DNA of 29,741 nt. It comes from an uncultured Bacilli bacterium (GTDB lineage: Bacteria; Bacillota_I; Bacilli_A; RF39; UBA660). Below are positions 29,020 to 29,741 of the stretch, piece by piece. Under the pieces are notes generated by a model. The model was not told where the DNA came from. It saw only the letters and a program-made list of their open reading frames with translations, and made no database searches. Numbering within the stretch: the stretch's first letter is position 1; the number at the start of each line of letters is the position of its first letter. The stretch spans positions 1 through 29,741 of the forward strand of contig CAJTXC010000005.1 in NCBI GenBank assembly GCA_910580135.1. The letters run 5' to 3'. A program made the position numbers and the translations under genes.

Positions 29020-29028
29020 TGTTATAAT
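29020..29028 (+). promoter_or_regulatory. Extended -10 promoter of dnaX
   Basis: TGTTATAAT, 19 nt before the dnaX start codon, within the same ATGTTATAAT 10-mer seen before agrA and mnmE. Start near 29035 leaves a very short leader containing GAGGTGAG. Confidence 0.65.
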
Positions 29029-29047
29029 ATAACACAGAGGTGAGCAT

Positions 29048-29741
29048 ATGGCATATCAAACATTATATAGGAAATATAGACCAAAAACATTTGAACTGGT
29101 GTTTGGTCAAGATACAATTGTTAGAACACTTAAAAATGTTATAAAAAACGAAAAGTTAAGTCATGCATATTTGTTCACTGGACCAAGAGGTACTGGTAAG
29201 ACTAGTAGTGCTAAACTTTTTGCAAAAGCAATAAATTGTTTAAACAATAAAGATGGAGATGCATGTAATGAATGTGAAAATTGCAAATCATTTAATGAAA
29301 ATAGTAATCCAGATATAATAGAAATAGATGCGGCTTCGAATAATGGTGTAGATGAAATAAGAGAAATAAAAAACAAGGTTAATTTAGTCCCATCTATGTC
29401 TAAATATAAAGTATATATAATAGATGAGGTACATATGCTTTCAATAGGGGCGTTTAATGCATTATTGAAAACCCTTGAGGAGCCACCTGAATATATAATC
29501 TTTATTTTAGCAACTACAGAACCTCAAAAACTACCAGCAACTATTATTTCTAGATGTCAAAGATTTGATTTTAAGAGTATTTCACACGATAAAATGAAAG
29601 ATTGCTTACAAAATATAATAAATAAAGAAAATATTAGCATTGAAGATGAAGCTCTAGAAGGAATTATAAGCAATTCGAAGGGTGGAATGCGCGATGCAAT
29701 TGGTTTGTTAGATCAATCTTCGGCATTTAGTGACGATAAAG
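29048..29741 (+). CDS. dnaX: DNA polymerase III gamma/tau subunit (3' end outside window)
   Basis: Clamp-loader ATPase that opens the DnaN ring and, as tau, tethers the polymerase cores. The 231 codons present cover the AAA+ motor: MAYQTLYRKYRPKTFELVFGQ, Walker A GPRGTGKT (45-52), the zinc module Cys64, Cys73, Cys76, Cys79, Walker B VYIIDEVHML (122-131) and sensor-1 ATTEPQKLPATIISRCQRF. The remaining domain II-V region is beyond the right edge. ATG with GAGGTGAG 5 nt upstream. The usual next genes (ybaB, recR) are not visible. Confidence 0.98.
   Translation, partial: MAYQTLYRKYRPKTFELVFGQDTIVRTLKNVIKNEKLSHAYLFTGPRGTGKTSSAKLFAKAINCLNNKDGDACNECENCKSFNENSNPDIIEIDAASNNGVDEIREIKNKVNLVPSMSKYKVYIIDEVHMLSIGAFNALLKTLEEPPEYIIFILATTEPQKLPATIISRCQRFDFKSISHDKMKDCLQNIINKENISIEDEALEGIISNSKGGMRDAIGLLDQSSAFSDDK

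Overview
The window is about 29.7 kb of a low-GC, spore-forming Firmicute of Bacilli type that uses the standard genetic code (TGG for Trp, TGA used as a stop). It is centred on the chromosomal replication origin. The backbone rpmH-rnpA-yidC-jag-mnmE-mnmG-rsmG, running left, and dnaA-dnaN-recF-gyrB-gyrA-SRP RNA-tadA-dnaX, running right, is the Bacillus-type oriC order. spoIIID, a spoIIQ-like gene, spoIID and mbl, plus a ComK-family gene, place it among sporulating, potentially competent Bacilli. I cannot name the genus from this sequence. An uncultured gut lineage is possible.

Left part (1-8300). A cold-shock protein gene runs off the left edge. Next is an agr-like peptide quorum-sensing locus: AgrB (407-1012) and a 41-codon, TTG-initiated AgrD-like peptide (1055-1180) on the plus strand, convergent with AgrC and AgrA on the minus strand. 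A shared bidirectional terminator separates the two halves, and a 21-bp-period direct repeat upstream of agrB looks like a LytTR (AgrA) binding site. agrBD is the only clear transcription unit in the window that runs head-on to the expected fork direction. A morphogenesis and sporulation block follows on the minus strand, in transcription order rpiB, DUF1146, spoIID, spoIIQ-like, spoIIID, mbl. Upstream of it is a 452-residue Asn-rich, disordered protein.

Origin-proximal left arm (8300-17460). The tRNA/rRNA modification and membrane-insertion genes are conserved, but three insertions interrupt them. These are a DUF1016/PD-(D/E)XK nuclease unit, an unrecognised 211-residue ORF, and a membrane-anchored HExxH metallopeptidase-like protein.

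Origin (17459-19475). It is bipartite. Seven DnaA-box matches lie upstream of dnaA, one of them inside the probable dnaA promoter. Between dnaA and dnaN, two abutting perfect TTATCCACA boxes are followed directly by G(TAA)4, which is the layout of the Bacillus basal unwinding element with its DnaA-trio.

Right arm (19476-29741). dnaN is followed by two unrecognised ORFs and comK. The second ORF carries an A7 slippery run that joins it to an open -1 frame. No yaaA gene is seen before recF. recF, gyrB and gyrA then lie in tight succession. Downstream of gyrA, eight parS sites (TGTTNCACGTGRAACA type) lie within 830 bp, around the SRP RNA gene and tadA and before dnaX. The last one also has terminator form. 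No parA/parB/noc gene is present next to rsmG, where Bacilli usually carry them, so their product must be encoded elsewhere.
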